NCBI RefSeq assembly: GCF_033958435.1
Contig: NC_134138.1
Coordinates: 267,879,798 to 267,943,797, forward strand
DNA: 64,000 nt
From: Carettochelys insculpta
Lineage: Eukaryota; Chordata; Testudines; Carettochelyidae
Direction of reading: 5' to 3'
Shown: positions 11,107 through 22,659 of the stretch, one piece after another
How the letters are laid out: each line of letters opens with the position of its first letter
Numbering within the stretch: position 1 is the first letter of the stretch
Program-made: the position numbers and the translations under genes
Notes under the pieces: model-generated
Told to the model about the DNA's origin: nothing
Databases searched by the model: none
Seen by the model: the letters and a program-made list of their open reading frames with translations, nothing else

Positions 11107-11760
11107 CTGTGGCTATTCCCCTTTAGCCAGTTCCTTATCCACATTTCAGTTCTTATACTGATTTCCATCTTCCTTAATTTAACTAATAATTTCCCATGTG
11201 GCACTATGTCAAAGGCTTTCCTGAAGTGCAAATATATTAGATCTACTGCATTTTACTTATCAAAAATATCAGTTTTTCAAAGAGGAAAATTGAGGTTAGT
11301 CTGGCATGACCTTTGGTACACCCTTGCTGTATTGTATCTCCCTTTACAATTTGTTCCAAACTCTTGCATAATACCGAGGTTAAACTATGAGCTTTCTTCC
11401 ACCCACTTAAAGGCACAACATTATTTTTTCTCTAATTATAAGGTTCTACCCTGAAATAAGTCGATATATTAAATCCTTGCTATGAGACTATCAATCTCCT
11501 GTGCCAATTTTTCCAGTATTCTGGGATGGAACTGAACTGGTCCCCCCAGAGCAGAGTACATTAAAATCCAAAAATTTTTTCTGCGTTAGAAATTTTCATT
11601 TCTGTACTCCCATTTCCAGCAGCCTTCATGCCCTTGATCCATATTATTATCTTTACTGAAAAGTAGTTTTGAGGCCTTACTGAAATTACCTTTAAATCTC
11701 CTTCCCATCCATTCACTTCTTGACTCAGACAGTGTCTCCAGCTACCATTTGTCCCAGAAA
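11107..11760 (-). mobile_element. Degraded CR1 LINE reverse-transcriptase fragment
   Basis: Read on the minus strand, 11046-11231 gives FRKAFDIVPHGKLL. This corresponds to the catalytic-Asp block [14 protein letters not shown] of the intact CR1 at 30433-33330. Sequence continuing to about 11760 is compatible with more of the reverse-transcriptase region but has lost its frame. Boundaries are approximate. Confidence 0.7.
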
Positions 11761-11779
11761 TAAAATTATGGGGAAAGAC

Positions 11780-11912
11780 ATAGAATCATAGGGCAGTAAG
11801 GAACCTCAGGAAGTCATAGAGTTCAACCCCCTGCCCAAGCAGGACCAATCCTAACTAAATCATCCCACCCAGAACTTTGTCAAGCCGGGACTTAAAAAAC
11901 ATTACTTCCAAG
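11780..11912 (-). mobile_element. CR1 3'-end fragment
   Basis: Begins ATAGAATCATAG, then GAACCTCAGGAAGTCATAGA and CAACCCCCTGCCCAAGC. This is the usual reverse-strand text of the CR1 3' untranslated tail. It is a separate insertion from 11107-11760, because its 3' end abuts that fragment. Confidence 0.65.
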
Positions 11913-12504
11913 TTGGGGAAGATAAGGAGAAACTATTATGGCACTGTGGCTGCACAGGCTCTGCCAGTCCATCTGGAACACTGCTATCCCCCAATGACAT
12001 TATTAAGGTGTTGTTCTGCTTCTGTTCTAAAAGGCTGACAAGACAGAATAGTAACTGTAGAAATGCGATGTTGTTTTCTGTCCCAGGAAAAGTCTTCACT
12101 TTGGTGTTAATGCCTCAGATCAGCGACGTGCTTTGTGGCAAATGTTGGGATAATTCAGTGCAATTTTAGATCTGATTGTTCCACTGTCAACCAGACATTT
12201 AGTTTGAAAAATCTTTCTGAAAAGATGGTTGAATTTAATAACTCATGCAGGACACTTGTTAAAAACGTCCACACCTATATACAGATCTGGGCAAACACCT
12301 CAAAACAACACTCACACGCATTTACTTCAATTCCAAGAAGTTCATATCTTTGTTTATGTTCATGGTCCTTTATTAATCTGTTATGTTTGAACAAGAAAAC
12401 ATATGCATTTAAGATAGCAAGACTTGATGTAATTTATTCTGGAGTACCTACGAAACTCTCTGAAAGTGATTATTTTTGATATCCCATAGAGGATTGGTGA
12501 GGTC
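11913..12504. other. Intron 21 sequence, nothing recognised
   Basis: Unique-looking intronic DNA with short chance ORFs on both strands. None has a recognisable domain, splice context or codon pattern. Confidence 0.4.
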
Positions 12505-13685
12505 CCAAAGGCTGGAGAAGGGCAATTGTAGTACCTAACTTCTATACCTGAAAAGATACTGCAACAAATTATTAAACAATCATTTTGCAAATTCCTATAG
12601 GATAAAAAAGTTAAGTTATAGCCAACTTGTATTTGTCAAAAACAACTCATGCCAAACCAACCTAATCTTTTTCTTTTGATGGAATCACTGGCCTACTGGA
12701 TGTAGGGGAAACTGGACACGTCCCATATCTGGATTTTATTAAGGCTTTTAAACAGTCTCATATGACATGTCCAGTATTAATAACTTGCAGAGTGGAGTGG
12801 ACCAAATGTTTACAATATTATTGGATGATGTCACTGGAGGAGTTGTTAGCACTTTCAAGGAGAACATCTGAATTCAAAAGGACCTTGGCAAATTGGAGAA
12901 CTGGTTTGAAATCATATGAAATTCAATGAAGGCAAAGTTACACTTGGGAAGAAAAAATATCAAATGAACATTTACAAAATGGGGAAGAATTGACTATGAG
13001 GTAGTACAGCTAGAAAGGATCTGGGAGTTATAGTGGATCACAAGCTGAATATGAGCCAGTAATGTGATGCAATTGCGAAAAAAAAAGGCTAATACCGTTT
13101 TGGGGTGTTTTAGTAGAAGTGTCATATGTAACATGTTGGAGGTAACTGCTCTACTCTGCAGCTGGGAGGTCCCTGCTAGAGTACTGTGTTCACTTTCAGG
13201 TGCTACCCTGCCACCCTTCATTAAAGATGTGGACAAACTGGAATGTGTCCAGAAGACAGCAACAAAAATGATACAAGGTTTAGAAAACCTGACCTAAGAA
13301 GAAAGGTTATAAAGACTGGGAATGTTTAGCCTTGAAAAAAGATGACTGAGAAGGAACCTGTTAACAGTCTTCAAATGTTTAAAGGGTGGTTAGAAAGACA
13401 ACAATGATAAATATTCTCGACATCCACTAAATGTACAACGAGAAGTAATAGGCTTAATCTGTAGCACTGGAGATTTAGGTAAGATATTAGGATACACTTT
13501 CTAGTTATGAAGATAGTTAAGAACAAAGGGACGTTGTAGAATCCCCAACACTGGAAGTTTTTAAGAACAGGTTAGACAACCACCTGTCAAAGAAGGTCTA
13601 GTTATACTTGGTCCTGTTCATTGCAGGCGGGCTAGACTAGATGACCTCTTGACATCCCTTCCAGCCCCACATTCCTATGATTTTA
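12505..13685 (+). mobile_element. Old degraded CR1 LINE copy
   Basis: Follows the order of the intact CR1: a block before the catalytic Asp (ATCTGGATTTTATTAAGGC), LGVIVD-like text (GGGAGTTATAGTGGATCAC), a region equivalent to [14 protein letters not shown] (GTCCAGAAGACAGCAACAAA), then a 3' tail with GATGACCTCTTGACATCCC, ending ATTCCTATGATT. Several frameshifts and stops make it non-coding. Confidence 0.8.
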
Positions 13686-16600
13686 CATTTTTGTTTGTAT
13701 AACTATTTATAAAATGGCTATTCTTTGTGTGATTATACATATGGACATCCTAATATGGAAAACTGCCTATAAACTCTGTTTTTGTATGTTTGGAGTAAAT
13801 GAGAATGATATTCACACTTTTTCAAGCTTCATATCTTTTACAATCTCTCGTATATTGGTAGTTGAGAACAACTACCTTGCTTCATGTGCACACCAAAATC
13901 CATTCTCAGTGTAAATTGACTGCATTTAATTTGTCTTTAGTAATATTTTTGCAAACTAGTTGGTGGTATCCAGTATTTGGATAGGCTCCTTCAGAGCTCC
14001 TTCCCACTGGTCATAGGTTTTAATGTGTGGCTATTTTACTTTTTGGCCATTTTCCTCAACTAATCTGTTGCTATGCTGTTAACGTGGTCTTACTGTATTG
14101 CTATGTGTTTAACCCCTGCATTTTTTATTAAATTGGCCTATTCCTTTGAGATATTTTGACACCCATTATCAGAGATCTTTCTTCAGTGATGCTATATATG
14201 GCAATGTGGATTACAGTGGTATTTTTGGCGTCCAGCTTTGACATCCAGAATCTACTTTACTAATCCACAATTAAGAGAAAGTTATTGTTGTTCTACAGGC
14301 ACAAATCCATATCAGAAGCCTGTCCCATATCTGATTAAGTACATCAGAAATGTGTCTCAAATATTTGCTTATATAATGAAGAGGATATGCTTTACATCCT
14401 CTTTGCATTCACTTATTTATATTCTACAGAGCTAATTTCCTAGCAGGAATGTTTGTAGAAATTGAATTTTAATTGCACATCAGTGAATATTTGCCGAGAA
14501 GAAATTCTGAACTGGCCCAGGAAAATGGATTGTAAGTGTTACATTAGTAGAACCAGAAAACACAAATAATACCATGTGACTGACATCTCCACTTGAAAAA
14601 AAAATCAACCAACACCACATGAATTTTGAATATTGGCAAAAAACTGTTCATGAACAATTGGCAAATCAAGAACTGTTAAGTGATTCATTCTGTGTAACAA
14701 ATCCAATTGAGAAAGTCAGACAAATAATTTCACCCTTTCACTCCTGGACTCAGTTCAGTGGCAGTGGATTTGATTCTCAAAGGACAAAAGAAATTAAAAT
14801 TAAGGAAAAATTGCACAGGAAAATCAGAGCATGCCAGTGTGCTGGTTGAGTCAGAAAGAGTGGGTAAACAACACCAGTTGGATAGGAGGATCTGTTAAAA
14901 CTTTCCAAAAAGTAGGGCAGGATTTTCATGAACATTGGAAAATGACTTTGGGGATCAGAAAAAGACAAGAGGAAAAGCTGTCAACTTCAAACTCTACAGA
15001 CAAGTGACTGAGTCAATTAAGTAACTTCAGTTGCTCAAGTAAGAGGACATTTTTGGTTAACTAAATGGGTTTGCAAAAGTATAAATGTATTTTAAGAAAC
15101 TAAAATATGCAGAAAGCCTTGAGAGTAAATATTCACTGGGACAGTGCTACATGTACAAACACCATTATTCAAAGGGAGATCTGTACATAAACTTTCTGGG
15201 TCAGGTGCTGACTTTGGATTCAAAAGTAACTCTTATTTAATAAGACTTTTACACAGAGAGGCAGAATTTTAGCTTGGGCTATCAGTTTTACTCCCTTTGG
15301 TATTAATTAAATGCCACACACATAATACTCTAATAGGTACACATTCATTACATGTGTGGAACTCACTTAAAGTCGTTTATAATGAAGCTGCATTAAAGCT
15401 TCAAATTGTTCTGATGCACTCAATGTGCAAATTGCAGTTCTTCTCACTCAACCCCGCTGTTTACAGTAGTGATAATACTCAGCACTCATGTGGTGCTTCC
15501 TATTTGCCAAAGCATTTTGCAAACATTAACTTCTGTAATTAATCCTCTGAATGCCCATGAGGTACAATAGGTATTTTCTGCTATCTCCATTTGGCAGATG
15601 GAGAAACCAAGGCAGAAATGTTATGTGACTTGACCAAACCCACAGATGGGAGCCATTTTTAGGATTATAACTCTGGAACTGGTGGCTTGCAGTTTTATGG
15701 TGACATCATTAAGCCATGCTTTATTTTGTCATTGAAACTATTCTGTGAAAAACAAATGCATTCTCTTTAAGAGGTTTCTCGGAATATATAGCAGGAAGAT
15801 AAAGGGGTATAATTTAATGAACCGTATAAACATTAATTAAAAAAGACTTTTAAACCTCTGGGGAAGCCCTGAGTGAGCAATGCACTTAAGCACCTTCATA
15901 AATTAAACATGTGAGTAGTCCCAATGAAGTATTTTTCTGCATTGGGTCAAAGAAAGAACAGTTATCCCTAGACACAAGGTTGTGGTATACAATGAAAAAC
16001 CATCATTTGTTAAAGGCAAATAAATGATGAGTGTAGAGCTTCACTAGCATTCGACACAAACATGTCAAACTAGTCAATGTGCCAAGGGGATAATTGCCAC
16101 AATTAAACAATTTTTGATAAAATCAAATGAAAAATTCCTGCTCCTCTGTTCAAAACAAACTAACTAACTAACTAACTAACAAAGCAAACTACCTTGGCCC
16201 AGTATATCTAGTCTTTACAGAATTCACCAGCCATGTTCATAAGCTGTGGATATGGGCTGAAAGCTTACTTCTAAGCACAGTGGCACTTTGGAATCTACAT
16301 ATTTGTACCTGTGTTTTTCTATATCAGTGCCTATGAACTGAGGGAGAATAAAGGGTAAAAATCAAGATCTATTATTCCTCAGGTGCAGGCTTACCTTTAT
16401 TTGGTCTTGCTGTCTACTTTTAAGGATTTTCCTGTTAGGAAAACTAAGAACAGCAAATTTCAAAGTGACTGTATAAGATAAGACTTTGTACTGGAAAAGC
16501 CACTTTCAGCTGAAGAAAATTTTTCATGCCTTCTTCTCCTGGACTTCACTTGCAAATACTTCAGAGATGGTACTAACATACTTTTACGAATGTCTGGCAA

Positions 16601-17252
16601 CCTTCTTAGGAAGCTATGCCAGGGGTAGCTTCTCTATAATCTACTGAACAGACTTGTGCGTTGAGGCCGTGTGCAGCACAGTCCACGGTAACCAGACCTT
16701 GTGCAAGCCTTGGGTGTGGAATGAGATGTGAAATGCTCAGAGACTGAGTGACTTCTCATGGATGAAAATGAAGTGTGACTTAAATTAGCACAGTAACACC
16801 TCTGTGCAACAATATCAAGCTGCTTTCCATTTTGGCACACTGGTTGCCAGAGGATGCTCAGTGACATACCAAGGCTGGCATTTTACAACAATGTTCATGT
16901 AAGGTTGCTTCTTACTCCCAGAACTATATCTATCACTTTGTAAGTACTGGCAAACTTAATAGGACAGAGAGGAACATTTACAGATGAAGGTCACTTCATT
17001 TATGCGACTAAAGCAGAAAGGGAAATGTAGTTCTGTGTTTGCTATTATGCTACACTGAGGTTTCTCCATGGCAAATTAATTCACATAGGTACTTTTGCAG
17101 TTTGTTTTGCACTGAAAGGAACTCTCCTTAGTCATAACAGTTGTACATAGTTTAAGTTATCAACATGAATGAATGTCATCTAACTTCATCTACCTTCCTG
17201 TATATTACAAAACCTAACACAAGGAACAGAATATTTCAAAAGTGATACTTAC
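13686..17252. other. Intron 21 sequence with MIR/L2-like remnant and a simple repeat
   Basis: Mostly unique AT-rich DNA. About 15467-15650 reads like reverse-strand MIR/L2: GATGGAGAAACCAAGGCAGA, then TTATGTGACTTGACCAAACC. A (CTAA)n tract lies at 16160-16181. I looked for the next SCN5A exon (domain III S3-S4, normally 123 bp) across 1-17252 on the minus strand and did not see its charged S4 pattern. Confidence 0.45.
16160..16181. repeat. (CTAA)n microsatellite
   Basis: About five uninterrupted TAAC units. Confidence 0.9.
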
Positions 17253-17426
17253 GTCTACAATTAGGAAGTCAAGCCAACACCAGGCATTGGTGAAATATTT
17301 CTTGAAGCCGTAAGCCACCCATTTCAGAAGCATCTCCAGGACAAAGATGTAAGTGAAAATTTTGTCAGCATATTCCAACATGATTTTAATGTTTTTTCTA
17401 TCTTCAAGGTAAATATCTTCAAATGC
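17253..17426 (-). CDS. SCN5A: SCN5A exon 21: domain III S1-S2 loop, S2 and start of S3
   Basis: The exon is 174 bp (58 codons, phase 0 to 0), the size expected for this exon in Nav genes. Acceptor ACTTCCAG|GC and donor GAC|GTAAGT fit consensus. It encodes [11 protein letters not shown], then [19 protein letters not shown] (segment S2 with its conserved acidic residue), [17 protein letters not shown] and LIVD, where S3 begins. The wording [14 protein letters not shown] and [11 protein letters not shown] is closest to human Nav1.5. Nav1.1-1.4 and 1.6-1.8 differ at several of these positions as I recall them, so SCN5A is the best paralogue call, and exon 19 settles it. The exon is intact. Exon 22 is not within the next 17 kb. 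Confidence 0.96.
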
Positions 17427-18195
17427 CTGGAAGTATAAACCATCATTTTATGGCTACCCTGCAGTACGGCAGTGGAAAATGTTAATATTACAGTATTGTT
17501 TAATGTGAAGTCACTTATACCAGAAGCTCCAGTAAATGTATATTTTGTATTTTTTAATGTAATGAATAACTATTTTCCTGTATGCAAGAGTTCATTATGA
17601 AGATGCACTTAAACTTGTATCTTGGCGGATAGGCAGAAATACTATGACATACATAATGGAGAGGTCTTTTCTGCATAACCTGACTCTTGAATAGAGGGAA
17701 ACCGTAGGCATGGAGGTTGTGTTCATTTCCCTTTATTTTTATACAATAAATTGATAATGGGGGAAGATTTTCAAAAGCACTGATGTGCTACCTGCAGTTG
17801 TGCTTTCAAATCCTCTATACACTTTGGAAGATCCCTGTAACTGAATGACCATCTCCCAAAAAGCCCCTCATGGCCTGAGGAACTCAGTTTCCTTCTTCTT
17901 TAACGAGCTTCTAAAATAAACTCCATGCCAGCTTTTTGAGTATTAACTCCTTGCAGGGTTAATTTTTCACAAAATGTGCCACAACCCATATCCCAGATTT
18001 GTCCAGCACAGTTCAAACTGTAAATTGAAGTCCTGGATGTTTTTATACCAGTGTTCTCAAGGCATTATCATATGAACCTTTCATTTTTAAGAGACAAAAT
18101 TTTTTGAGGAAAAGAGCACAGAGGAGGGAACAGGTAACTACTGTGACCTCCAGTTTTATTCCTTGCCCTACCACTGAATTTCTGTGTGATCTAGA
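17427..18195. other. Intron 20 sequence, nothing recognised
   Basis: AT-rich intron between exons 20 and 21, with no repeat or gene signal that I can support. Confidence 0.5.
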
Positions 18196-18285
18196 GTAAT
18201 AGAATAACAGGAAGTCCTGTGGCACCTTATAGACTAACAGATATTTTGGAGCACAAACTTTCATGGGCAAAGATCCAAGTTAACC
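18196..18285 (+). mobile_element. Fragment of foldback repeat (family C)
   Basis: GGAAGTCCTGTGGCACCTTA, then GACTAACAGATATTTTGGAG and CTTTCATGGGCAAAGATCC match the first arm of the nearby full copy. The second arm is absent. Confidence 0.7.
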
Positions 18286-18517
18286 CTTATTTTCAGTTTG
18301 TACATCTGCCTGTTGGGGATAATAATACTTCTTTCCCAGTCATGTTGACAGGTTTACTTAACATTTGCCAAATGTTTTGAGATTCAGGGAAAAAATCTAT
18401 GCTTCACAGAGCATTAAATAATAGTCATGTCAAAAATAAAATTGGTACATAGGTTATGCTCATATTTTAACTTTTTCCCCATGAGAAAATATTTTAAAAT
18501 TAACTAGACATTACATA

Positions 18518-18712
18518 TCAGAGGGGTAGCCGAGTTAGTCTGTGTCTTCAAAAACAATAAGAAGTCCTGTGGCACCTGATAGACTAACAGATATTTTGGA
18601 GTGTAAGCTTTCGTGGGCAAAGACCCGCTTCATCAGATGTATCTGATGAAGTGGGTCTTTCCCCCCAAAAGCTTCTGCTCCAAAATATCTGTTAGTCTAT
18701 AAGGTGCCACAG
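18518..18712 (+). mobile_element. Foldback repeat (family C), near-complete copy
   Basis: A head (GAGGGGTAGCCGAGTTAGTC, about 18522-18541) is followed by a palindrome at 18567-18712 centred at 18639/18640. One arm reads CTGTGGCACCTGATAGAC, TAACAGATATTTTGGAG, GTGGGCAAAGACC. The other arm is its complement with a few mismatches. No coding capacity. Related single-arm fragments lie at 9115, 10985 and 18196. I recognise it as a common dispersed turtle-type repeat but cannot name its superfamily. Confidence 0.75.
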
Positions 18713-19152
18713 TACCTCAAGACATTAAGCAGTAGGTTATATATTTTATATTTTAAATTTACAAGACCTTCCTGTGTCTGAAGTGGTTGTGTGTTCCTCA
18801 GCCTGATAGAAGGGTTTGCGCATGTTTTTTCTAAAAAAAAAAATAAAGCCCCAGTCCTTCAAAGATATCAGTATCTGCTTAACTTTACACCTGTGATGGT
18901 CCAATTGACTTCAGTAGGGTTCCTCACATATGTAAAGTCACCCATGTGCATGAGTGCTTGAAGGATCAGGGCCTAAGCAGATAAGCACAAACATGCTGAT
19001 TTACTTTAATATGGACTGTAGAGAATACAAAAGGGAAATTAAAATGGGGGAGATGGGTGAGTGAACAAAACAGTGATCAATTCCAAACCCCGTCCACATA
19101 AACAGAACCTGAATAATTGTTTCAGATAGCAAACTGGACAATCAGCCCAATA

Positions 19153-19809
19153 CAGTCATCCCTTGCTACACAAGCACAATTGGTTCCCAACTTTCTGATC
19201 GTAGGCAAAAATTCATGAGGGACACTAAATCACCATTAAATACGTGTTAAAGTGTCTGATTGGTTCCTAGGGCTCCTAACTTGGCAAAGGAATGGCAGCT
19301 TGTGGTGCTGGTTTTGAAAGGTAAGTGAACCTTGCCGGGGAGGAAGGGGTTGGAGAGGGTTAAAGGCTGGGGGCAGTTTGGGGCCATGTGCAGGAGGGAG
19401 GAGTTAAAACCTGGTGGCGGATCTGGTGGAGGAGGTAGTGGGTCATTCCTCCGAGTCGCAGCAGCGGTACCTGTGGGGGTGCAGTGGGTTGGGAGGTTCA
19501 GGGACCAGGCTGGGGTGGGTGTTGGGAGTGGGCTGGGCTGTGGGGTGTGCATGGAGCTGTGGACTGGGGGAGTGTTGGGAGTGGGCCACGCTGGGGCTGC
19601 AGATCTCCCCGTCCCTCAGCCAGGGACCTTGTGGCTGGCTCCACTCCAGCCACAGGGCTGCAGATCTCCCTAGTCCCCAGCCAGGGACCCTGCAGCTGGT
19701 TCATATAAGCAGGGGAAGTTCACTCATTTTGTGAGCAAAGATAGGTATGCATGTCCCCCATTTTAGCAAGTACTCATAAGTAAAGTACTTGTTAAATGAG
19801 GGATGAATG
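19153..19809. mobile_element. pogo/Tigger-like non-autonomous element
   Basis: The left end CAGTCATCCCTTGCTACACA pairs with a right end whose complement reads CATTCATCCCTCATTTAACA. TA dinucleotides flank it (19151-19152 and 19810-19811), the Tc1/mariner-pogo target duplication. The GC-rich interior at about 19330-19700 yields long low-complexity ORFs on both strands with no transposase motif. Length is 657 bp. Confidence 0.75.
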
Positions 19810-20574
19810 TACACATAAGCCAAATGTTGAAGGCTGGCGTTCTGAAGAGCTAAAGGCAGCAATTAAGATTGTCATTCTATTCTGCAGAAAAGATAATTTG
19901 AGTATGGGGTGAAACCGCTGTTGCAGAGGATCCCAGACTAGAATTCAAGGCAATAATCATTCAGTCAGGATTGACTGAGTTTGTGTGGTTCTCAATCCTT
20001 TTCATATTGGGTTCTCAAGTTACAACAAAAAAAAATTTCTTTTAGAGCTGTCCCTTCCAGTTTCAGCAAAGAGAAGGAGGATGGTCCTGCTTCTGAACCC
20101 CATGCCCAAAAGAACATCTGGGTCACACCTTCAGAAAGAGATTTGTGTCTCTCTTATCTAGTGAAAGCTAAGAAAGGGCAAAATCCTAACACTTCTTCAG
20201 AATTCAATAGTCTGTTCCACAAGGAAACAAAACTTGAGGAAAACTATCTTTAAAACTACTGTTCCATTTTGCAGTTCCCCAAACTCACGTGGTGTCTGGC
20301 TGCCATTGGACTAATCCTGGAGGAAAGTACTTCTGGAGGGCAGTAAAAGTGGAAACATCCAGTATTAAATTTTTAGTGACTATCTTTGTAAAATGGTGAG
20401 ACTGGATAGTGAGTTTACCAAGGGATAAGCCAAGTTTTATTGCCAAACTAACTATATTTAGGGAAACAAGCAGCAAGGGGTGAGTTTTCCAGAAGTGGAA
20501 TGTAACTATCCCATCATCTCCTTCCCTTACGTACACATGCACTTAAACCTAATGAGAGATTATGCTAAATTTAC

Positions 20575-20729
20575 CAGTGTGCCACTGCTCAGCAGGATCA
20601 TGAATATGATGAAAGTTTCAAACCAGTTGTGTTCAACTATTTTGTAGCAGGTTTTCCTCAGCCTCCACCAAATTTTGCCTGCAAATGTCATGGTGTCCAC
20701 TGAACAGCAAGGGAAGAATTGGACACAGA
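20575..20729 (-). CDS. SCN5A: SCN5A exon 20: end of II-III linker and domain III S1
   Basis: The exon is 155 bp and enters in phase 1 (its first two bases complete a codon begun by exon 19). It ends in phase 0. Acceptor is CCGTTTCAG|TC and donor CTG|GTAAAT. It encodes [12 protein letters not shown], a basic stretch [20 protein letters not shown], and the S1 helix [16 protein letters not shown]. The length and phase equal the corresponding human exon. The codon split across the 19/20 junction reads GTC (Val), where human has Gly. The reading frame is intact and joins exon 21 at the conserved LSSG-x-L|AFEDIY boundary. Confidence 0.96.
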
Positions 20730-20879
20730 CTGAAACGGGAAAAAAACAGTGAAGAATATTTAATGCTCAAGGCCAACAAGTGTATTTCTCAGACATGGGA
20801 ATATTGTAAAGAAGAGAATCATTGCACACACCAAAAATATAATTAGTTAGGGAAGAGTCAACACAGCTCTTCTAAAAGG

Positions 20880-22545
20880 AAGTCATGCCTCACCAATCTA
20901 AGGTAATTCTATGGGGGAGTCACCAACCATGTGGACATAGGCGATCTAGTTTATACAGTATAGCCAGATTTTTAGGAAGTCTTGATAAAGTCCCTCAGCA
21001 AAGGTTCTTATTGAAACTGAAGTCTTGTCTACCATACAGACCTATGAAATATCCACATTCCTGAGCAATGTTGTTATATCTAACTACCCCGCCCATGTCG
21101 GCAGGAAATATCCACTCAATGTGTAGCAGCAGTCAAAAAAGTACATAGAATGTTAGGATCCATTATGAAAGGGATAGAGAATAAGACAGAAAATAACTTA
21201 TGGCCCCTATATAAATTCATAGTACTCCCATATATTGAATACTGCGTTCATATATGGTTTCCTCATCTCAAAAAAAGATATCTCGGCACTGGAAAAGGTT
21301 CAGAAAAGGGCAACAAAAATGATTAGGGGTTTGGAATTGTAGTCATATGAGGAGAGATTAAAAAGACTGGGACTCTTCAGCTTAGAAAAGAAGAGCCTAA
21401 GGGGGATGTGATAAAGGTCTATAAAGTCATAATAGATGTTGAGAAAGTAAGTAAGAAATAGTTATTTACTTGTTCACAAAACACAAGAACTAGTTATTTG
21501 GTCATTCCTTACCAAATGAAATTACAGTAAACCCTCAATTTACCAGACTAATGGGGGAAGGGTGGGTCCGTTAATGTCAAAAGTCCGTTATATCCGAATG
21601 GTTATACTGTATGATGATGCACTGACCTTCCCAGTCCACCACTCACTCCTGTCCTCTGCCCTGCCTTTTCCCTCCTCCCCTCTTGTCCCATTCTTCCCCT
21701 CACACCCCCATCTCCCTCTCCCAGTTACCAGGGGAGAAGCTGAATGCTGGCCTGGCTCTTTCCACTTCCCGCAGCTCTCAGCGCTGCAGTTCCTCCAGCT
21801 CTCCCGGCTCCAAGCTGCCTATGCAAGGGTACAGTGAGGCCACCCCCAGCCTGCCAGTGGGCAGCAGTCTCCGACAAAATGGCTGCTGCTTATCAGCACT
21901 GCAGGCAGTGGTGGCTGGGTGCCATCATGCTCCACTCACATGGGGCTGGGAGAGGAGAGCTCCTGTGCTCCACCACAGCCCCAACCTGGCTCCTCTGGCC
22001 CCTGTGGCCCCAGCCCTTGTGGTGGCTCCTCCAGCCCTGGCAGCCCCAGGCACTTCAGCAGCTCCTCCAGCTGCGGCGGCGGCTCTGGTGAGTCTCTGGC
22101 ATTTATTTGGGGGGGAATGGGTAAGGAGAGGGTGGTGGACAGCGTCCTTTATTTCCAAAGTCCATTATATCAGGGTCCATTAAACCTAGGGTTTACTGTA
22201 ATAGATACCAGGGTTAAAACCAACAAAAGGAAGTATTTGGCCACACAGTGTACAGTTAACCTGTGGATTCCCTTGCCAGAGGACACTGTGAAGACCAGAA
22301 CTTTAACTGGGTTTAAAAATGAAGTAGATATATATATGGAGGATAGATCCATCACTGGCTATTAGCCAGAATGGGGAGAAAAAGTGTCCCTAGCATCTGT
22401 TTGTCAGAAGCTGGGAATGGGCAACAGGGAATGGATCACTTGGTGATTATCCGTTCTGTTCATTCCCTCCGGTGCACCTGTCAGAAAACAGGATATTGGG
22501 CTAGATGGATTTTTGGTCTGACCCAGTATAGCCATTCTTAGGTAG
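20880..22545 (+). mobile_element. Degraded CR1 LINE, split by a later insertion
   Basis: The left part (20880-21524) follows CR1 ORF2 from the CATGCCTCACCAATCT block through TATATTGAATACTGCGTTC and AAGGTTCAGAAAAGGGCAAC. The right part (22201-22545) resumes with AACAAAAGGAAGTATTTGGC and TAACCTGTGGATTCCCTTGC. It ends with the 3' tail GGTCTGACCCAGTATAGCC. Frameshifts and stops are frequent. The Tigger-like element at 21525-22198 interrupts it. About 21035-21105 is foreign or rearranged text. Confidence 0.85.
21525..22198. mobile_element. pogo/Tigger-like element nested in CR1
   Basis: The left end is CAGTAAACCCTCAATTTACC. The complement of the right end is CAGTAAACCCTAGGTTTAAT. TA flanks both sides (21523-21524 and 22199-22200). 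Length is 674 bp. The GC-rich interior (21650-22110) holds chance proline/serine/alanine-rich ORFs. Removing it rejoins the CR1 text on either side, which confirms the boundaries. Confidence 0.88.
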
Positions 22546-22659
22546 GAGAGTTTTTCCCATCGATACATCTACTGCCTCGACACACCTACTAAGATGATGG
22601 GAGAGCTGATGGCAGTGTTTCAAGTGTAGACATGACCTAAGTAGGCATGGAAGAAGACA

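Noticed and set aside
19247..19734. Several ORFs over 100 codons on both strands
   Set aside because: They are confined to the GC-rich interior of the Tigger-like element at 19153-19809. Proline/glycine-rich low complexity without transposase motifs.
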